Of a stretch of 64,000 nt of DNA, positions 62,469 through 64,000 are shown piece after piece; position 1 is the first letter of the stretch; each line of letters opens with the position of its first letter. The stretch lies in NCBI RefSeq assembly GCF_040081985.1, contig NZ_JBEBMH010000010.1:178141-242140 (forward strand), given 5' to 3'. The stretch comes from Kumtagia yinganensis (GTDB taxonomy: Bacteria; Pseudomonadota; Alphaproteobacteria; Rhizobiales; Rhizobiaceae). Both the position numbers and the translations under genes were made by a program. Under the pieces are notes generated by a model. The model was given only the letters and a program-made list of their open reading frames with translations, had not been told where the DNA came from and searched no databases.

Positions 62469-63038
62469 ATGAAAAAGATTGGATATCTGCGCGTGTCGAC
62501 CGGCGAGCAGCGGCCCGACCGCCAGATCGACGGGCTGAAAGGGCTCTGTAGCGAATACTTCGTCGAGACCTTGTCGGCCGTCAGCCTCAAGCGGCCGGTC
62601 TACGAAAAGGCGATTGGTCTTCTCGGTCCCGGCGACATGCTGGTCATCTGGGATCTGGACCGGGCGTTCCGCTCGGCCAAGGATGCCTTGAACGAGCTGG
62701 ACCTCCTGCACAAGCGCGGCGTCGCTTTCACCATTGCCAGCCTGAGCATCGATACCACCACGCCGGAAGGCTATTTCGTCTACACCATCATGAGCGGACT
62801 GGCCGAATTCGAGCGGCGCATGCTGTCTCGGCGCACAAAGCAGGGGCTGGCCGCCGCTCGTCGGCGTGGCGTCCGTCTCGGTCGCCCGCCCAAACTGACG
62901 GACGTTCAGTTGTTCGCTACCCACTGCCGGATTGCCGCCAAAACCGCCACACCGGCACAGATTGCCGCCGAACACGGCATGGCGCCCTGGTCGCTGACGC
63001 GGGCCATCAACCGCTCCTTGCGGGCCGCGCGAAACTGA
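62469..63038 (+). CDS. Serine recombinase, Pin/Tn3-resolvase type
   Basis: 189 residues, complete. Catalytic Ser in YLRVSTGEQ (about residue 10), Arg-containing core LVIWDLDRAFRSAKDALNEL, TTTPEGYFVYTIMSGLAEFERRMLSRRTKQGLAAARRRG (E helix), then GRPPKL and a C-terminal HTH (PAQIAAEHGMAPWSLTRAINR). Would catalyse inversion or resolution between short crossover sites. Preceded by an AT-rich promoter region at 62270-62350. Confidence 0.92.
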   Translation: MKKIGYLRVSTGEQRPDRQIDGLKGLCSEYFVETLSAVSLKRPVYEKAIGLLGPGDMLVIWDLDRAFRSAKDALNELDLLHKRGVAFTIASLSIDTTTPEGYFVYTIMSGLAEFERRMLSRRTKQGLAAARRRGVRLGRPPKLTDVQLFATHCRIAAKTATPAQIAAEHGMAPWSLTRAINRSLRAARN

Positions 63039-63067
63039 TTTTCTGGCAATTTCAGGCGTTTTCGCCT

Positions 63068-63277
63068 ATGATGGATTTCATGAACATGCTCGAAACCATC
63101 AGCATCGACGTTTATCCGTGGGCCGCGCCCACGAAGGAGCAGCGCGCCTGGTTCGACGCGCTGTCGCCGGAAGACAAGCGCAAGGCCATTCAGGCCGCCA
63201 TCGACGAAGGGTTCGAAAGCCCGCTGTCGGACAAGTCCATCGAAGACATCATCCGGGAAGCCCGCTCGGAAACGTAA
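63068..63277 (+). CDS. Antitoxin of a ParD/ParE-like pair
   Basis: 69 residues (starts at 63068 or 63083 are both possible). Helical, with ERAWFDALSPEDKRKAIQAAIDEGFESP-type pattern and an acidic C terminus SDKSIEDIIREARSE, as in antitoxins that wrap a RelE/ParE toxin. Followed 3 bp later by the toxin gene. Assignment rests on size, order and partner. Confidence 0.8.
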   Translation: MMDFMNMLETISIDVYPWAAPTKEQRAWFDALSPEDKRKAIQAAIDEGFESPLSDKSIEDIIREARSET

Positions 63278-63280
63278 CGC

Positions 63281-63553
63281 ATGCGCCATCGGATTACGGC
63301 GCGCGCGGAACGCGACCTCAAGGACATCTACCGCTATACCGTCGAAGCCTTTGGCGACAAGCAGGCAGAAAAATATCTGCGCGAACTTGACGCCGTGTTC
63401 GAACTACTCGGCGACTATCCGAACATGGGAAGGGTCTATGAGGGGCGAACACACCAGTTCGTCCACGGCAAGCACATCATCCTTTACCGCATCGGCGCGA
63501 CAGAGATTGTCATCGGCCGGATTTTCCATGGTGCGCAGCGGCGGGAAAATTGA
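63281..63553 (+). CDS. parE: ParE/RelE-superfamily toxin
   Basis: 90 residues. Pattern: HRITARAERDLKDIYRYTVEAFGDKQAEKYLRELDAVFELLGDYPNMGR then HQFVHGKHIILYRIGATEIVIGRIFHGAQR. The helix-helix-beta sheet layout and the conserved GRxxHGAQ end match ParE toxins, which act on gyrase. The chromosome- or element-borne pair would stabilise the region. Confidence 0.92.
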   Translation: MRHRITARAERDLKDIYRYTVEAFGDKQAEKYLRELDAVFELLGDYPNMGRVYEGRTHQFVHGKHIILYRIGATEIVIGRIFHGAQRREN

Positions 63554-63611
63554 GTGCCGGCACGGCGCCCACCGGAACGGCATAAGCCAACCGGTGTTAC
63601 GCACCAGCACA

Positions 63612-63800
63612 TTATCCGATTTTCGCCCTCGCGCGCAGCTCGGATAACATGCGCTCCTGCCGCTCGATTTCGGCGCGAAGCGCGGCCACGCCATCAATCA
63701 GGGAGCGGATATTGCGCGGGTCTTCCATCGCTCTACCCGCTGCAAAAGCTGGGTCTGCGTCAAGAGCGGTCGGCGGGGCAAGCCAGCCGCGGGCATTCAT
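63612..63800 (-). CDS. Small hypothetical protein at the IS21 boundary
   Basis: 62 residues from the ATG at 63800 (the frame extends into the IS end to 63842). RNIRSLIDGVAALRAEIERQERMLSELRARAKI forms a clear coiled helix. Its promoter region has been replaced by the IS end, so expression may be altered. Family not recognised. Confidence 0.5.
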   Translation of the reverse strand: MNARGWLAPPTALDADPAFAAGRAMEDPRNIRSLIDGVAALRAEIERQERMLSELRARAKIG

Positions 63801-63821
63801 CCTGTTGTTGATTTCCGCGAA

Positions 63822-63858
63822 GAACTGACCCGGGGTTTCCACTGAGAACTGACCCGGG
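63822..63858. repeat. Terminal repeats of an IS21-family element
   Basis: The 13-mer GAACTGACCCGGG occurs twice, at 63822-63834 and 63846-63858. Multiple internal terminal repeats next to istB are typical of IS21-family ends, where the transposase binds. The exact tip of the IS cannot be fixed from one end. Confidence 0.7.
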
Positions 63859-63875
63859 TGGATGATGGGTCTGGG

Positions 63876-64000
63876 TCAGGTCGGGGTCAAGTTTTTGGTT
63901 TTCTCCTTCGCGGGTTTGACGGGTTTTGCCGAACTGTTCCTGAAGCGGAAGCTGTCGTTTCCGGTCTCCAGGATATGGCAATGGTGAGTTAGGCGATCGA
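63876..64000 (-). CDS. istB: IstB-type helper ATPase of IS21 family, C-terminal end (5' part outside window)
   Basis: The minus frame reads IDRLTHHCHILETGNDSFRF, the well-known IstB ending (LLDRLTHRCHILEMNGESYR in relatives), then RNSSAKPVKPAKEKTKNLTPT and a TGA at 63878-63876. IstB is the AAA+ regulator that helps IstA integrate. Truncated here only by the window edge. Confidence 0.85.
   Translation of the reverse strand, partial: DRLTHHCHILETGNDSFRFRNSSAKPVKPAKEKTKNLTPT

Larger units (their letters stand above)
63802..64000. mobile_element. IS21-family insertion sequence, one end (continues beyond window)
   Basis: Comprises the terminal repeats and the 3' end of istB on the minus strand. 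The rest of the element (istB body, istA, other end) lies to the right of the window. The inner boundary near 63802-63820 is approximate. Confidence 0.75.

Overview
The window looks like chromosome of an alphaproteobacterium of the order Hyphomicrobiales, most like the Mesorhizobium/Phyllobacteriaceae group. Reasons: high GC with alphaproteobacterial core genes (a PopZ/DUF2497 polar organiser, the pcm-tolC-popZ order, an AldR-type Lrp gene divergent from ald, the sseA / cysK-alaX sulfur cluster, tig, an RhlE-like helicase) and several small protein families common in rhizobia (DUF982, DUF1203 and short unnamed proteins). The assignment is by gene content only.

Layout. (1) 1-1157: core chromosome, with the end of a CaCA cation exchanger and a two-helix K+ channel. 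(2) 1579-19081: a 17.45-kb element integrated in the 3' end of a tRNA-Asn gene. It is bounded by a perfect 50-bp direct repeat, carries a P4-type integrase at the left, and has pairs of the octamer cgtaccta inside each end that look like integrase arm sites. Its genes run as one long rightward, mostly overlapping series: integrase, AlpA-like regulator, Toprim/topoisomerase VI-A-like protein, DUF3631 ATPase, prohead-protease-like protein, P27-type small terminase, tape-measure-like protein, then a cargo zone of small genes with a divergent XRE repressor control region. No large terminase, portal, major capsid, baseplate or lysis gene is recognisable, so it resembles a phage satellite more than a complete prophage.

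(3) 19.1-53.0 kb: ordinary chromosome. It holds tRNA-Asn, tRNA-Cys, pcm, tolC, popZ, a large RTX serralysin-type protease with an internal PPC-like domain, cfa, a periplasmic 2',3'-cyclic nucleotide phosphodiesterase, a P450, 5-formyl-THF cyclo-ligase, an MFS pump divergent from a GntR regulator, Uma2, lrp/ald, an OmpA-like protein, sseA-GNAT, cysK-alaX, an orphan ChrR-like cupin protein, a second MFS protein, an RNA helicase, trigger factor and a phytanoyl-CoA-dioxygenase-like protein.

(4) About 53.0 kb to the right edge: a second mobile region of mobilizable/conjugative type in partial decay. It has a MobC-like protein translationally coupled to a MOBP relaxase-helicase fusion, a 5'-truncated DNA methyltransferase, a MerR-like regulator with two tandem operators, a protein with a HEPN-like motif, an ArdC antirestriction protein, two serine recombinases, an exported-protein gene broken by an in-frame amber codon, a ParE-type toxin-antitoxin pair, and the end of an IS21-family element (istB) that continues past the window. 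No type IV secretion gene cluster is in the window, so what remains would need help in trans to transfer.

Most worth following up: the tRNA-Asn satellite-like element with its Spo11/topo VI-A-like protein, and the MerR-like gene at 57 kb with its tandem AACTC-N11-GAGTT operators.
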